Below are positions 1 to 7,996 of a DNA stretch of 64,000 nt, one piece after another; the stretch's first letter is position 1; the number at the start of each line of letters is the position of its first letter. Under the pieces are notes generated by a model. The model saw only the letters and a list, made by a program, of their open reading frames with translations. It was not told where the DNA came from and made no database searches. Source of the stretch: Mycobacterium sp. 4858 (GTDB lineage: Bacteria > Actinomycetota > Actinomycetes > Mycobacteriales > Mycobacteriaceae); NCBI RefSeq assembly GCF_900240975.1, contig NZ_LT968776.1:3531092-3595091 (forward strand), read 5' to 3'. The position numbers and the translations under genes are program-made.

Positions 1-640
1 GGCGCAGCGGCCGAAGGGTGTAGCCGACGACCCACACGGTGAGCCCGGCGGTGACCGCCAGAGCGGCCGCGATGAGCACGGTGGTGGTGAGCTGCTTGCG
101 CGCGATGATCTGGTCGGCGAGATTCAGCGACACCCCGGCGATCAGGACGTCGGATCCGTCGACGTGGCTGTTGAGCCGGTAGAACCCGAGGCTGCGCAGG
201 TTTTCGGTCCGTGGCGGCCCCTCGCCCCATGACTGCGCTTCGATGGCGCGAACCACGTCGGCGGGCGCCGGCCGCGCCTCGGCTTCCGAGAACACCGCCG
301 ATCCGATGACGGTCCCGTTGTGCAGCACCACGATCAGGTTCCCCGGCGTCTGGTCGGGGAACTGCAGCATCGCCTGGTCCAGCGGCTTGGCACCGGCGGA
401 CGGATTGCGTTCGCCCTCAAGGTATTTGGCGTAGGAGTGGCCCAGCGCGTCCAGGGAACCGGCGACGTCGGCGTCGCTCATCGAGGTGACGTAGCCGCGC
501 AGGCTCAGCACGGAGACGATTCCCACCGTCATCAGCACCACGCTGACCACGGCCAGTACGCCCAACAGCAATTGGCGCCGCAATGAACGGGGTAGCCACC
601 GCGGAAGGTCTCCGGCCAGGGCATCCCGGTCCGTGGTCAT
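1..640 (-). CDS. trcS: Sensor histidine kinase TrcS, N-terminal part (cut by window edge)
   Basis: This is the membrane sensor kinase partner of TrcR and autophosphorylates on a histidine. Only about 213 N-terminal residues are inside the window; the HAMP, dimerisation and ATPase domains lie beyond position 1. The visible part starts MTTDRDALAGDLPRWL, has a hydrophobic segment at about residues 22-45 (LLLGVLAVVSVVLM), then an extracytoplasmic sensor domain. A second membrane segment near residues 187-205 ends in VVGYTLRPLR, typical of the entry to a HAMP linker. The ATG overlaps the trcR stop by 4 nt (ATGA), so the two are translationally coupled. The assignment rests on the partner being TrcR and on synteny with Rv1032c. 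The sensed signal is unknown. Confidence 0.85.
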   Translation of the reverse strand, partial: MTTDRDALAGDLPRWLPRSLRRQLLLGVLAVVSVVLMTVGIVSVLSLRGYVTSMSDADVAGSLDALGHSYAKYLEGERNPSAGAKPLDQAMLQFPDQTPGNLIVVLHNGTVIGSAVFSEAEARPAPADVVRAIEAQSWGEGPPRTENLRSLGFYRLNSHVDGSDVLIAGVSLNLADQIIARKQLTTTVLIAAALAVTAGLTVWVVGYTLRPLR

Positions 641-1410
641 TCCGGTGGCCGCAGCATGTACCCGACACCGCGCACGGTGTGAATCATGGGTTCCCGGCCG
701 GAGTCGATCTTCTTCCTCAGGTACGAGATGTAGAGGTCGACGATGCTGGTGCGGCCGGCGAAGTCGTAGTTCCAGACGCGGTCGAGGATTTCGGTGCGGC
801 TCAATGCGCGGCGGGGGTTGCGCATGAGAAAGCGCAGCAACTCGAACTCGGTCGAGGACAGCGATATCTGGGTGCCGTCGCGGGTCACCTCGCGGCTGGC
901 GGTGTCGACCCTCAGGTCGCCGACTTTGAGGGTTTCGGCGGCCGGCGGCGTCTGCTGGCCCGAACGGCGCAGCAATCCGCGCAGCCGGGCGACGAGCTCT
1001 TCGAGGCTGAACGGCTTGGTCATGTAGTCGTCGGCGCCCGCGGTCAGGCCGGTGACCCGGTCCATGACGGAGTCCCGCGCCGTCAGGAAGAGCGTCGGGG
1101 TATAGGGCTCGGACTGGCGGACGCGTTCAAGGATCCGCAGCCCGTCGACGTCGGGAAGCATGATGTCGAGCACCAGGACGTCGGGGCTGACCTTGTCGAA
1201 CTTCGCCAGCGCTTCGCGCCCGTTGTGGGCGATGTCGACAACCCAGCCCTCGTAGTGCAACGCCATCTTCACCAGGTTGGTCAGCGCCGGCTCGTCATCG
1301 ACCAGTAGGACCCTGATCGGAGACCCGTCGGCGCGGTAAATCCTGGGTAGCTGCCCGAGGATGGCTTGGCGAGGGCGCTGGCCTCCCGCGTATCCCGACA
1401 TTGCCGTCAT
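637..1410 (-). CDS. trcR: Response regulator TrcR (OmpR/PhoB family)
   Basis: DNA-binding response regulator of 257 aa, the length I recall for Rv1033c. The receiver domain (about 30-145) has the acidic pocket in LLVDDEPAL, the phospho-acceptor Asp in VLVLDIMLPDVDG, the Thr in LFLTARDS and the Lys in YMTKPFSLEEL. The C-terminal winged helix (about 160-255) has LSSTEFELLRFLMRNP and VDLYISYLRKKID. I chose the ATG at 1410 because it gives the family length and follows a GGAGGG motif; ATG 1401 is an alternative. In M. tuberculosis TrcR activates its own operon and represses Rv1057. The homologue of that target is at 25567-26631 here. Confidence 0.93.
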   Translation of the reverse strand: MTAMSGYAGGQRPRQAILGQLPRIYRADGSPIRVLLVDDEPALTNLVKMALHYEGWVVDIAHNGREALAKFDKVSPDVLVLDIMLPDVDGLRILERVRQSEPYTPTLFLTARDSVMDRVTGLTAGADDYMTKPFSLEELVARLRGLLRRSGQQTPPAAETLKVGDLRVDTASREVTRDGTQISLSSTEFELLRFLMRNPRRALSRTEILDRVWNYDFAGRTSIVDLYISYLRKKIDSGREPMIHTVRGVGYMLRPPE

Positions 1411-1853
1411 GTCCCTCCATTTTGGCAAATCACACACCGAACTGTCACGGAGCTCATAGAAACCTCAAATGTGCGGATGTCGGCCGCGTCACATCACATG
1501 CCGCTCAAATATGAGTTTCATATGTGTCGCATCAGCCAGCTTGAGATGAGCTGAGTTCCCAAAAATACTGGGATGCATGGTCGTTGGTCTGGCGGGCCAG
1601 AGTATTTGCGAGGTTAGGCTCTCCAAATCGTCAGCGCAAGAGTCGATTTCGGCAATCGAATCCCGTGTTATCGCGACGCGCACCGTCGGTGCCGAACGCG
1701 TACCCACGACGGCCGGGGACGACGACGTCTCCAATTGTCGTTAAGAGCAAGTTACGTGGTGTTACGAATCCTGGTCGTCTGAAACGTTTTTCAGAGGTAC
1801 GGGCCGGCGGAACGCCGCTTCGACTGCGGTCACTCAACTAGCAAAGGAAAGCA
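1411..1853. promoter_or_regulatory. Divergent trcR / PPE intergenic region with AT-rich repeats
   Basis: This 443-bp region between trcR and a PPE gene contains no credible gene. It is more AT-rich than its surroundings. CTCAAAT occurs at 1464-1470 and again at 1504-1510. The second copy is part of CTCAAATATGAG (1504-1515), an inverted repeat of CTCA/TGAG, followed by TTTCATATGTG. TrcR is known to bind AT-rich sequence upstream of its own operon, so this is the obvious candidate operator. That link is inferred, and no promoter elements were assigned with confidence. Confidence 0.4.
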
Positions 1854-3221
1854 ATGGACTTTGGCGCGTTGCCTCCGGAGGTCAATTCCGGCCGGATGTA
1901 TGTGGGGCCCGGGCCAGCGACGCTGCTGACCGCGTCGGCGGGATGGGACTCGCTGGCCCTGGAGCTGAACTCGGCGGCCGGTGGCTATGAGTCGGTGATC
2001 ACGACCCTGACGGACGAATGGCTGGGGTCGACATCGACGGCTATGGCCGCCGCGGTCGCTCCCTACGTGGTGTGGCTGCGGGCCACCGCTGAGCTGTGCG
2101 AGCAGTCGGCGACCCAGGCCACCGCCGCGGCGGCGGCCTACGAAGCGGCGTACGCGATGACGGTGCCGCCCCCGCTCATCGCGGCCAACCGTGCCCGCCT
2201 CATGGCGTTGATCGCCACGAACGTCCTGGGGCAGAACACGCCGGCCATCATGGCGACCGAGGCCGAATACAGCGAGATGTGGGCGCAGGATGCGACCGCG
2301 ATGTACACCTACGCCGCCAGCTCCGCCTCCGCGTCGACCTTCGGCGCCTTCGCCCCGCCCCCGCAGACGACCAATCCGGGCGGCATCGCCGGCCAGGCGG
2401 GCGCGGTGAGCCAGGCGACCGGCACCCAGGCCGGCAGCGCCGCCCAGACGGCGTCATCGCAGGCGATGTCCAGCGTTCCGCAGGCGCTGCAGAGTATGTC
2501 GACGCCCGGGTCCACGTCCGGCGCGGGCCTGTCGCAGGCGGCGGTGGGCACCGGGGCGTCATTGGGAACGTCCGGGGCCTCGAGTCCCCTCAGTGCGCTT
2601 TCCAGCTTGACCGGCACGTCGAAGAGCGCGACGAAGACGGCCAGTACGGGCCTGAGCGCCGCGTCGGGTCTGGGGACGGCTCTCGGCGGCACCGCCGGCA
2701 CGGGGGATGCGGCCGGGCTGGCCTCGGACGTGGTCGGCGTGGGATCCGATTTCGCCGGTCTGGGCGGGGATGGCGCGGGTTTGGGCGCCGACGGCGCCGG
2801 AATCGGGATGGACGTGTACGGCCTGGGAATCGACCTGCAGGGTGCGGGCTCGATCCTCGGGGCCGAAGGCGGTGCGGTCCCCGGGTTGGGCGGCCTCGGG
2901 GACGCGGCCGGCCTGGGAGCCCTCGGGCCGGTCGGGGGCCTCGGCGAAGGCGCGTCGGCGGGCGTGGGCCAGGCGGCCTCGCTGGGAACGTTGTCGGTGC
3001 CGCCGAGTTGGGCAGACACCGTCTCGTCGGTGACACCGCTGCCCGCCGCCCTCGACGCCAACGTCGCGCCGGCCGGGTGGGGCGCGGCGCCGACGGCGCC
3101 GCAGGCCACCGGAATCTCCAAGCTGCCGCTGGGCGCCATGGTCGGGCGTGAGTCCGACGGCGGGGTTCACCGGATCGGGTTCCGTCCCTCACTGATTCCG
3201 CGTTCGCCGGTGGCCGGATAG
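1854..3221 (+). CDS. PPE family protein, PPE-SVP type
   Basis: PPE protein of 455 aa, expected to be secreted by ESX-5 with a PE partner. The PPE domain (about 1-180) begins MDFGALPPEVNSGRMY and has the hydrophobic tip region. It also has the EMWAQDATAMY stretch characteristic of the family. A low-complexity Ala/Gly/Ser linker with repeated GLG, AGLG and DGAG units fills about 180-375. The C-terminal part has the SVP signature LSVPPSWAD, which defines the PPE-SVP subfamily. A GGAAAG ribosome-binding site precedes the ATG, and a strong hairpin follows the stop. The gene is convergent to the Esx pair. No adjacent PE gene lies on this strand, so it may be an orphan or partner with the nearby PE8-like protein. 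Confidence 0.9.
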   Translation: MDFGALPPEVNSGRMYVGPGPATLLTASAGWDSLALELNSAAGGYESVITTLTDEWLGSTSTAMAAAVAPYVVWLRATAELCEQSATQATAAAAAYEAAYAMTVPPPLIAANRARLMALIATNVLGQNTPAIMATEAEYSEMWAQDATAMYTYAASSASASTFGAFAPPPQTTNPGGIAGQAGAVSQATGTQAGSAAQTASSQAMSSVPQALQSMSTPGSTSGAGLSQAAVGTGASLGTSGASSPLSALSSLTGTSKSATKTASTGLSAASGLGTALGGTAGTGDAAGLASDVVGVGSDFAGLGGDGAGLGADGAGIGMDVYGLGIDLQGAGSILGAEGGAVPGLGGLGDAAGLGALGPVGGLGEGASAGVGQAASLGTLSVPPSWADTVSSVTPLPAALDANVAPAGWGAAPTAPQATGISKLPLGAMVGRESDGGVHRIGFRPSLIPRSPVAG

Positions 3222-3252
3222 CCCGGCCCGCAAGGGTTTCCGAACAAACCGA

Positions 3253-3284
3253 AAGGGCCCGCACACCGTGGTGTGCGGGCCCTT
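3253..3284. terminator. Rho-independent-type hairpin between PPE and esx genes
   Basis: A perfect 15-bp stem (3253-3267 pairing with 3270-3284) has a 2-nt loop; the core is AGGGCCCGCACACC. It lies between the convergent PPE gene (stop at 3221) and the Esx gene (stop at 3302). The lack of a clear T-tract is usual for mycobacteria. It could terminate transcription from both sides. Confidence 0.7.
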
Positions 3285-3301
3285 CGAGTGAGGACGCGGC
3301 G

Positions 3302-3586
3302 TCAGGCCCAGCTGGACCCGACGGCGCTGTCGGTGCTGGCCATGTTGCTGCCGGCGCTCTGCACCTTCTGGCCGTGGGCGTTGGCCTGCTCGTAGATCAC
3401 CTGGAAGTTGCGACCCAACTGGGTGATGAACTCCTGGCAGGCCACCGAACCGGCACCGCCCCAGAAGTCACCGGCAGCAAGCACATCGCGAACGATGGCC
3501 TGGTGCTCAGCCTCCAGAGACGCGGCCTGGGCCCGGATCAAGGCACCGTGGGCGTCGACATCGCCGAACTGGTAATTGATTGTCAT
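3302..3586 (-). CDS. esxI: ESAT-6-like WXG100 protein, EsxI/EsxN type (ESX-5)
   Basis: Small secreted WXG100 protein of 94 aa, the usual size of the EsxN-type family. It is a helical hairpin with the central WxG turn in GDFWGGAGSVACQEF. It begins MTINYQFGDVDAHG, as in the M. tuberculosis EsxI/K/L/N/O group. It should form a heterodimer with the EsxJ-type protein encoded 44 bp upstream and be exported by the ESX-5 type VII system. A strong AAGGAG precedes the ATG. Position matches Rv1037c. Because ESX-5 paralogues are nearly identical, the exact symbol rests on synteny. Confidence 0.92.
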   Translation of the reverse strand: MTINYQFGDVDAHGALIRAQAASLEAEHQAIVRDVLAAGDFWGGAGSVACQEFITQLGRNFQVIYEQANAHGQKVQSAGSNMASTDSAVGSSWA

Positions 3587-3630
3587 TGCTTAGCTCCTTA
3601 AAAGTATTGGACAGCAGTAGTTTTCGGCTG

Positions 3631-3927
3631 CTAGCTGCTCAGGATCTGCTGCGAGGCCTGCTCTTGCTGCTCGTAGTTGTTCGCGTCGCGGATCAGCCCG
3701 TCGCGCACCCCGTGGAGCATGTTGACGATGTTGCGGAAGGCCTGGTTGACCTGACCCATGGTGTCGTACGAGGTGGCCTGCGCCTGACCGCTCCAGCCCG
3801 AGCCGGCGATGTTCATCGACGACGCCCACATCTTGCGGGCCTCGTCCTCGACGGTCTGGGCGTGGACCTCGAAGCGGCCCGCCATCGCCCGCATTTCGTG
3901 CGGGTCGGTCATGAAACGTGTTGCCAT
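3631..3927 (-). CDS. esxJ: CFP-10-like WXG100 protein, EsxJ/EsxM type (QILSS group)
   Basis: WXG100 protein of 98 aa, partner of the preceding EsxI-type protein. The WxG motif is in GSGWSGQAQ. The C-terminus ends EQQEQASQQILSS, the signature of the QILSS Esx subfamily (EsxJ, K, M, P, W). The YxxxD/E-type secretion signal appears near NNYEQQE. An AAGGAG motif precedes the start. It is the first Esx gene of the minus-strand order pe8-ppe15-esxJ-esxI, which equals the ESX-5a duplication of M. tuberculosis (Rv1040c-Rv1037c). Confidence 0.92.
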   Translation of the reverse strand: MATRFMTDPHEMRAMAGRFEVHAQTVEDEARKMWASSMNIAGSGWSGQAQATSYDTMGQVNQAFRNIVNMLHGVRDGLIRDANNYEQQEQASQQILSS

Positions 3928-4090
3928 GTTGCTTTCTCCTTATCCTTGCAAGCCTTCAGTGTCGAAGTCTTAACAGTTGCAATTGATGCGGTGGTGGCCG
4001 CGTTATAGACAGATTACGGCCTACCGGTTAACTGATCGCCTCAAACGGGTGACATATACCCCCTAATTTCCCGTATCGGTGGTCCCGACA

Positions 4091-5251
4091 TCAGACAACA
4101 ACTTGCTTGGGCATGACGATCGGCTTGAAGCCGTACCGCGGCCCGGTGCCGTAGGCGCCGGCGCCCTTGGCCGCCGCGGCCATACCCGGCATGCCAGGCA
4201 TCGCGGCGACCGGCTCGGCCTCGGCCGCGGCCGTCCACCCGGAGCCCTCGAGGGGTGCGGTGGAGGACGCCAACGACGCCGGGGCGGCCGCATTCCAGCC
4301 GGCCGGCACGGACAGCCCGCCGACCGCGGAGGCCTCGCCCAGGGCGGCCGATGCGCCCGCACCGGACACCGAGCCGACCATGGTGCCCTGCACCATCCCA
4401 CCGGCGAGCGGCGTGACCGAGTCGGTGAGCGCGAACGGGATCGCGGGCACCGTGCCCAGCGTGTGGCCCAGCGACACGGCCGTCGGGATGGTGTTCATGA
4501 CGAACCAGGCCGCGGTGTTCACACCGCCGTTGATGCCGTTGAGCACGGCGGGCGTGCCGAGGAAGTTGTCGATCGAGCCCAGCAGGCCCGGGAACGTGGG
4601 CGTGATGGGGTCGGCGGCCACCGTCGCCGCCGAGGTGACCGGGGCAAGCAGCGCCTGGGCGGTCCCGGCCGTCGAGTCAGTGCCAAGGGCGGCGCTGTCC
4701 GCGGCCGCGGCGGCCGCCGGGCTCGTGGTCGACGTCAGCGGCGTTACGGGAGTCAGCACCCCGGCGGCCAGCGAGGCCGCCTGGTACGCCGCCATGGCGG
4801 CGGCATCCTGGGCCCACATTTCGGCGTACTGCGCGTCCAACGCCGCGATCTCGGCGGCGACGGTCGGGATGACGGCGAACGGCAACAATGCCGCCTGCGT
4901 AGTTCTGTTGGCGATGACCAGTTGCGGCGGCACCACCGCCGCGTACACCGCCTCGAACGCCGCCGCCGACGCCGTGGCCTGGGCACTCGCCTGCTCGAGC
5001 GTCGCCGCGGTCTCGGTCAGGTAGGTGATGATCGGCTGGGCCGCGGCCGCCGCCGCCGCCGATCCGCCTCCCGTCCACTGCTCGCTGGTCAACAAAGCGA
5101 TGATCGACTCCCACTGTGTCGCCGTGGTGCTGATCTCGGCACCGAGGTTGGCGTAGGCCGCCGCGGCTGCCATCAGCGGCGCCGAGCCCGCACCGGAGTA
5201 GATGAGCGAGGAGGTGATCTCCGGGGGAATTGCTGCAAAGTCAAGAACCAT
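4091..5251 (-). CDS. PPE15: PPE15-like protein (PPE-SVP type)
   Basis: PPE protein of 386 aa, close to the 391 aa I recall for Rv1039c. The PPE domain starts MVLDFAAIPPEITSSLIYSG and contains AEMWAQDAAAMAAY. The SVP signature is GLSVPAGWN, and the protein ends in a conserved tail PRYGFKPIVMPK. The upstream PE8-like protein ends in the homologous PRYGVKPIVMPK, so both proteins carry related C-terminal domains. A 60-bp gap separates it from the PE gene, with AAGGAG upstream of the ATG. It probably forms a PE-PPE dimer recognised by EspG5 and exported by ESX-5. Confidence 0.92.
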   Translation of the reverse strand: MVLDFAAIPPEITSSLIYSGAGSAPLMAAAAAYANLGAEISTTATQWESIIALLTSEQWTGGGSAAAAAAAQPIITYLTETAATLEQASAQATASAAAFEAVYAAVVPPQLVIANRTTQAALLPFAVIPTVAAEIAALDAQYAEMWAQDAAAMAAYQAASLAAGVLTPVTPLTSTTSPAAAAAADSAALGTDSTAGTAQALLAPVTSAATVAADPITPTFPGLLGSIDNFLGTPAVLNGINGGVNTAAWFVMNTIPTAVSLGHTLGTVPAIPFALTDSVTPLAGGMVQGTMVGSVSGAGASAALGEASAVGGLSVPAGWNAAAPASLASSTAPLEGSGWTAAAEAEPVAAMPGMPGMAAAAKGAGAYGTGPRYGFKPIVMPKQVVV

Positions 5252-5311
5252 TTGTGTTTCCTGCTCCTTTTGTCTTTTGGAATTGGAAGTCTGTGGGAAT
5301 TGCCCGAAGGG

Positions 5312-6217
5312 TTAGACGGTCGCTGGTTTCGGCATGACGATCGGCTTGACGCCGTAGCGCGGCGCACCGAAGCCGGCGCTGTTGCGCGCGGCCGCGCCCA
5401 TCCCCGGCATCCCGGGGATGACGGTCCCCATGCCGGCCTGCGGGGCGGCGGCGGTCCAGCCGACCGTCTCGAGCGGCGCGGCGCTGGTGCCCACCACCGG
5501 GGTGGCCGAGCCGGCCCAACTCGGCGGCACCGAGAGGTTGCTGACCATGGTCGCCGAGCCCATCGAGGCCATCGGCATGGCACCCAGCCCGGCCATGCCT
5601 CCGCCGGCCACGGGCGCCGTGACGTCGGCCAGGCCCGCCGCGTCGGCGGCCGCACCGGCTGCATCCGCCGCGGAAGTGTCGAGCAGCCCGCCACCGGCCA
5701 GGCCCAGCAGGTCGGACGCGGCGGAGGCCCAGTTGCCACCACCGATGTTCAAGATGTTGGCGCCGTTGCTCGAGAGGCCGAACATCCCGCCGAGCATGGC
5801 TGGGTTGGTGCCGTTGCCGGTGCTACCGAGCAGATATGAGAGCCAGTCGAGGGCACTGCCAGGCGTCGCGGTAGCAGTAGCAGCCGTCGTGGTGGGAGCT
5901 GTCGAATCCAAGGCTTGAATACCGGACTGGGCCGCGTTGATGGCCTCGGTGGTCCCGTAGCTGTTGGAGCTGATGCCCAGGGTCTGCGCGTAGTTTTCCA
6001 GCAGCGTCTGGGCCTCGGCGGCGATGGTCTGGTACTGGGTGCCGTACGCGGTGAAGATGGCCGCTTGCTGGGCCGACACCGGGTCGGCGCCCGCGGGGAT
6101 GATCGCCGTCGTCGCCGGCGCCGCACCCGCGTTCTGCGCCGCCAGGTTGGTGTTGATCCCCGACAGCAGCTGCTCCGCAGCTAACATCTCTTGTGTCTGT
6201 GTCGTCAGAAATGACAT
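5312..6217 (-). CDS. PE8: PE8-like PE family protein with SVP-type C-terminal domain
   Basis: PE protein of 301 aa, somewhat longer than the 275 aa I recall for Rv1040c. The PE helical domain (about 1-95) begins MSFLTTQTQEMLAAEQL. A Thr/Ala/Gly-rich linker follows, then a C-terminal region with LSVPPSWAG and GWTAAAPQAG. The last 13 residues are PRYGVKPIVMPKP followed by a short tail. The SVP motif and the tail are otherwise PPE features and match the adjacent PPE15-like protein. I chose ATG 6217 because of the good AAGGAG upstream. The gene leads the pe8-ppe15-esxJ-esxI operon. Confidence 0.9.
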   Translation of the reverse strand: MSFLTTQTQEMLAAEQLLSGINTNLAAQNAGAAPATTAIIPAGADPVSAQQAAIFTAYGTQYQTIAAEAQTLLENYAQTLGISSNSYGTTEAINAAQSGIQALDSTAPTTTAATATATPGSALDWLSYLLGSTGNGTNPAMLGGMFGLSSNGANILNIGGGNWASAASDLLGLAGGGLLDTSAADAAGAAADAAGLADVTAPVAGGGMAGLGAMPMASMGSATMVSNLSVPPSWAGSATPVVGTSAAPLETVGWTAAAPQAGMGTVIPGMPGMGAAARNSAGFGAPRYGVKPIVMPKPATV

Positions 6218-6572
6218 CGATTGCTCCTTGTGTTCGGAACGGCCGACCCCCATGCGGTGGATCGACCCTGAGTGTTCGCGTAACGGCCCCTGTGCGTTGG
6301 CGTAACACTAACGACCCCCGACTCCACGTTCCCGGCCGAAAGGGCCGGGGTGACAGCCGTTTACGGCTTCTTAACGATGAGGGCGGCAGTTTTAACATGG
6401 TCCTGCCGGACGACATGGCGGCGTGATCTGTCATCTGCCGGAAAGCCGTGGTTAAGGCGCGTGGGCGCGGATCCTAGCCGATGCCCTGCAGTGCCGCATG
6501 TGGGCGATTTCGCTCGATACGGCGGGATGCGGTGTCCCGGATTCGGCGGCCGCGCGCTAGATTCGCCGCCGA

Positions 6573-6646
6573 GCCCCCATAGCCCAATTGGCAGAGGCAG
6601 CGGACTTAAAATCCGTCAAGTGTCGGTTCGAGTCCGACTGGGGGCA
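6573..6646 (+). tRNA. leuX: tRNA with UAA anticodon (Leu), class-I size
   Basis: All four arms can be folded by eye. The 7-bp acceptor is GCCCCCA/TGGGGGC, the D-arm has GG in the loop, and the 5-bp anticodon stem is GCGGA/TCCGT around loop CTTAAAA. The T-arm is GTCGG-TTCGAGT-CCGAC. The anticodon is UAA, reading the codon UUA. The variable loop is only 5 nt (CAAGT), whereas normal bacterial tRNA-Leu has a long variable arm. ACC follows the discriminator position, but a full CCA is not encoded. A decayed integrase overlaps its 3' half, so it has served as an attachment site. The symbol leuX comes from recalled synteny with M. tuberculosis. Confidence 0.9.
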
Positions 6647-6912
6647 CCGGCGTCGGTGGCCGCCGGCCGCCCTGGTTGGCCACACTTTCGGCGACATGGT
6701 CCAGGTCGCTGTCGAACAAATCGCTGTACATCGAGCGTCATGACCGCGCTGGCATACCCCAGCATCCGCTGCACTACCTTCGGGTTGGCCCCGGCATGGA
6801 TCATCCGCAGAGCGGCAGCCTCGCCCCATCGCAAGCCGCCAACCCCCAGCAGCAGCACTAGGGAACGGTAGCGGTCTGCCTTGTCGGCCAGCAGTCTAAG
6901 TTGGTCGGCGGG
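6606..6912 (-). pseudogene. Tyrosine recombinase (integrase) remnant at the tRNA
   Basis: The 3' part of a phage or island integrase can be read in pieces. LADKADRYRSLVLLLGVGG leads into the box-I arginine motif GLRWGEAAALR. It then joins directly to IHAGANPKVVQRMLGYASA, so roughly the central 100 residues, including the HxxR motif, are missing. After AVMTLD the frame changes, and YSDLFDSDLDHVAESVA follows in another frame; its first Tyr is the expected nucleophile. The tail reads into the tRNA antisense strand as VPPVGLEPTLDGF and stops inside the anticodon loop (6606-6608). This is the classic integrase-over-tRNA arrangement. It cannot make an active enzyme. M. tuberculosis also keeps integrase remnants (Rv1054-Rv1055) near this tRNA. 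Confidence 0.8.
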
Positions 6913-7321
6913 TAGATGGACATTCTTTCTCGCTGACCGCGGCAGACAACTGGCCCTCTTTGCCCAAGAACTCCAAATCCACGTTTCCGTCCGGTCGCTC
7001 CCGAAGGTGCATATGCAGGCAATAAACGCCGATTAAGGCCGCGCCTGTCTTCTTTTCACCCGACGAATAGTGGAGGTCTTGCTCGATTCCTATCATGCGT
7101 TCGGTCAGGATCTTCGCGTCTGATTTGACGTCAAATGTTTTGTAGCCCAAGGCAAATACTTTGCTCCCATTTCGAGGGAGTCGAGAGCGTAAGACTAGCG
7201 TCGGTAGATCAAATGGTTCACCGGTTTTCCGAAACATCCGAATCGTTCTTAGCAAGGCGAGACCCCTCCCGTTGCCGTTCGGGGCGATTGGCCGACTGCT
7301 GATCGCGTACTTCCGATTCAT
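6896..7321 (-). CDS. Hypothetical protein, possible element-derived ORF
   Basis: This 141-aa reading frame on the integrase strand was not recognised. It starts MNRKYAISSRPIAPNGNG and includes GYKTFDVKSDAKILTERM and GVYCLHMHLRERPDGN, with no signal peptide or membrane segment. G+C is visibly lower than in the flanking core genes, with many AAA, AAT and ATT codons, which suggests transferred DNA. Its last codons overlap the integrase remnant in another frame, so the C-terminus may be a fusion created by decay. It could be a cargo gene of the lost element or a non-coding frame. Confidence 0.4.
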   Translation of the reverse strand: MNRKYAISSRPIAPNGNGRGLALLRTIRMFRKTGEPFDLPTLVLRSRLPRNGSKVFALGYKTFDVKSDAKILTERMIGIEQDLHYSSGEKKTGAALIGVYCLHMHLRERPDGNVDLEFLGKEGQLSAAVSEKECPSTRRPT

Positions 7322-7428
7322 TTGGGCACTAGGGCCCGAGCTGTCGGGGCCGAACGGCCCTTGCGTGCTGGTGGCGATGGCGGACCCTTAATGCTCTATC
7401 CGGCAAATGGCTCCCGAGGGGGCACCTG

Positions 7429-7845
7429 ATGAAGATCACCGCGAAACGTGCAGCAGCAGTTCACCGCCATACACGCTCAGGCGTCAGAAGGCTGTGGCTG
7501 GCCGCCGCTTGCGTGTGGCTGTTGGGCGCTGCCCTGTTAATCACTCTGCTGGGCTCAGGCCTGCTGGCGGCGCCGTCAACGCGTGCCACTGTGACAGTGT
7601 TCACTATGTGCCCTGACGGCCATGAGGGCGTGGCTGGCGGTCACACCAGTTGTCCTTTCGCCAGGAACGTCCACGACAAATTCACTGCAGGCGGGCTTCA
7701 CTTCCTGGCTTATTCGCCCACGACTGATCAGTGGTATGAGGTGTTCTGTGACCCCACCAAGCGTCCTGCATATTTCGAGAACGGCATGGTCATCGATTCT
7801 TGGAACTGCTACGCCGGTGACAACGCTGAAGTTGTCGTCTGGTAG
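7429..7845 (+). CDS. Small exported or membrane-anchored Cys-containing protein
   Basis: Protein of 138 aa with one N-terminal hydrophobic segment (about 22-47, LWLAAACVWLLGAALLITLL) after a basic stretch, then an extracytoplasmic domain. The domain has cysteines in TMCPDGHEG, TSCPFARNV, VFCDPT and WNCYAG, consistent with two disulfides. The TSCPFARNV pattern occurs, from memory, in other small mycobacterial exported proteins of unknown function. No function can be assigned. The ATG follows GGGGGCACCTG, a plausible ribosome-binding site. It lies in the accessory region next to the decayed integrase. Confidence 0.65.
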   Translation: MKITAKRAAAVHRHTRSGVRRLWLAAACVWLLGAALLITLLGSGLLAAPSTRATVTVFTMCPDGHEGVAGGHTSCPFARNVHDKFTAGGLHFLAYSPTTDQWYEVFCDPTKRPAYFENGMVIDSWNCYAGDNAEVVVW

Positions 7846-7947
7846 CTACCAACGAAAAGCACAATGTGCGAGCCCCATCCTGAGCCGGCCGGCGCGATAG
7901 TGACGTAGGTCTTTGACCGCGGTAAGGCGCAGCCCTTGTCTCAACCG

Positions 7948-7961
7948 AGGTCCGAAGTCCC
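7948..7961. promoter_or_regulatory. DosR (DevR)-box-like site upstream of a secreted protein gene
   Basis: On the minus strand this reads GGGACTTCGGACCT. It matches 12 of the 12 fixed positions less two in the core consensus GGGACTTNNGTCCC, with a perfect left half. It ends 35 bp before the ATG of the next gene. DosR is the hypoxia and dormancy regulator of mycobacteria. The match is by eye, and function is inferred. Confidence 0.4.
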
Positions 7962-7996
7962 TAGTCATCGTGCCCGCACCAGACGAGTGTTGCGTC

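Noticed and set aside
4079..5839. Very long open frame (586 codons) on the plus strand opposite PPE15 and PE8
   Set aside because: It is the antisense of two clear PE/PPE genes, is rich in Arg/Gly, and has no ribosome-binding site or family features. High G+C creates such frames.
7346..7365. GGGCC/GGCCC inverted repeat before the 7429 gene as a DosR box
   Set aside because: The conserved GGGAC half-site is absent on both sides, so it looks like a chance G+C palindrome.
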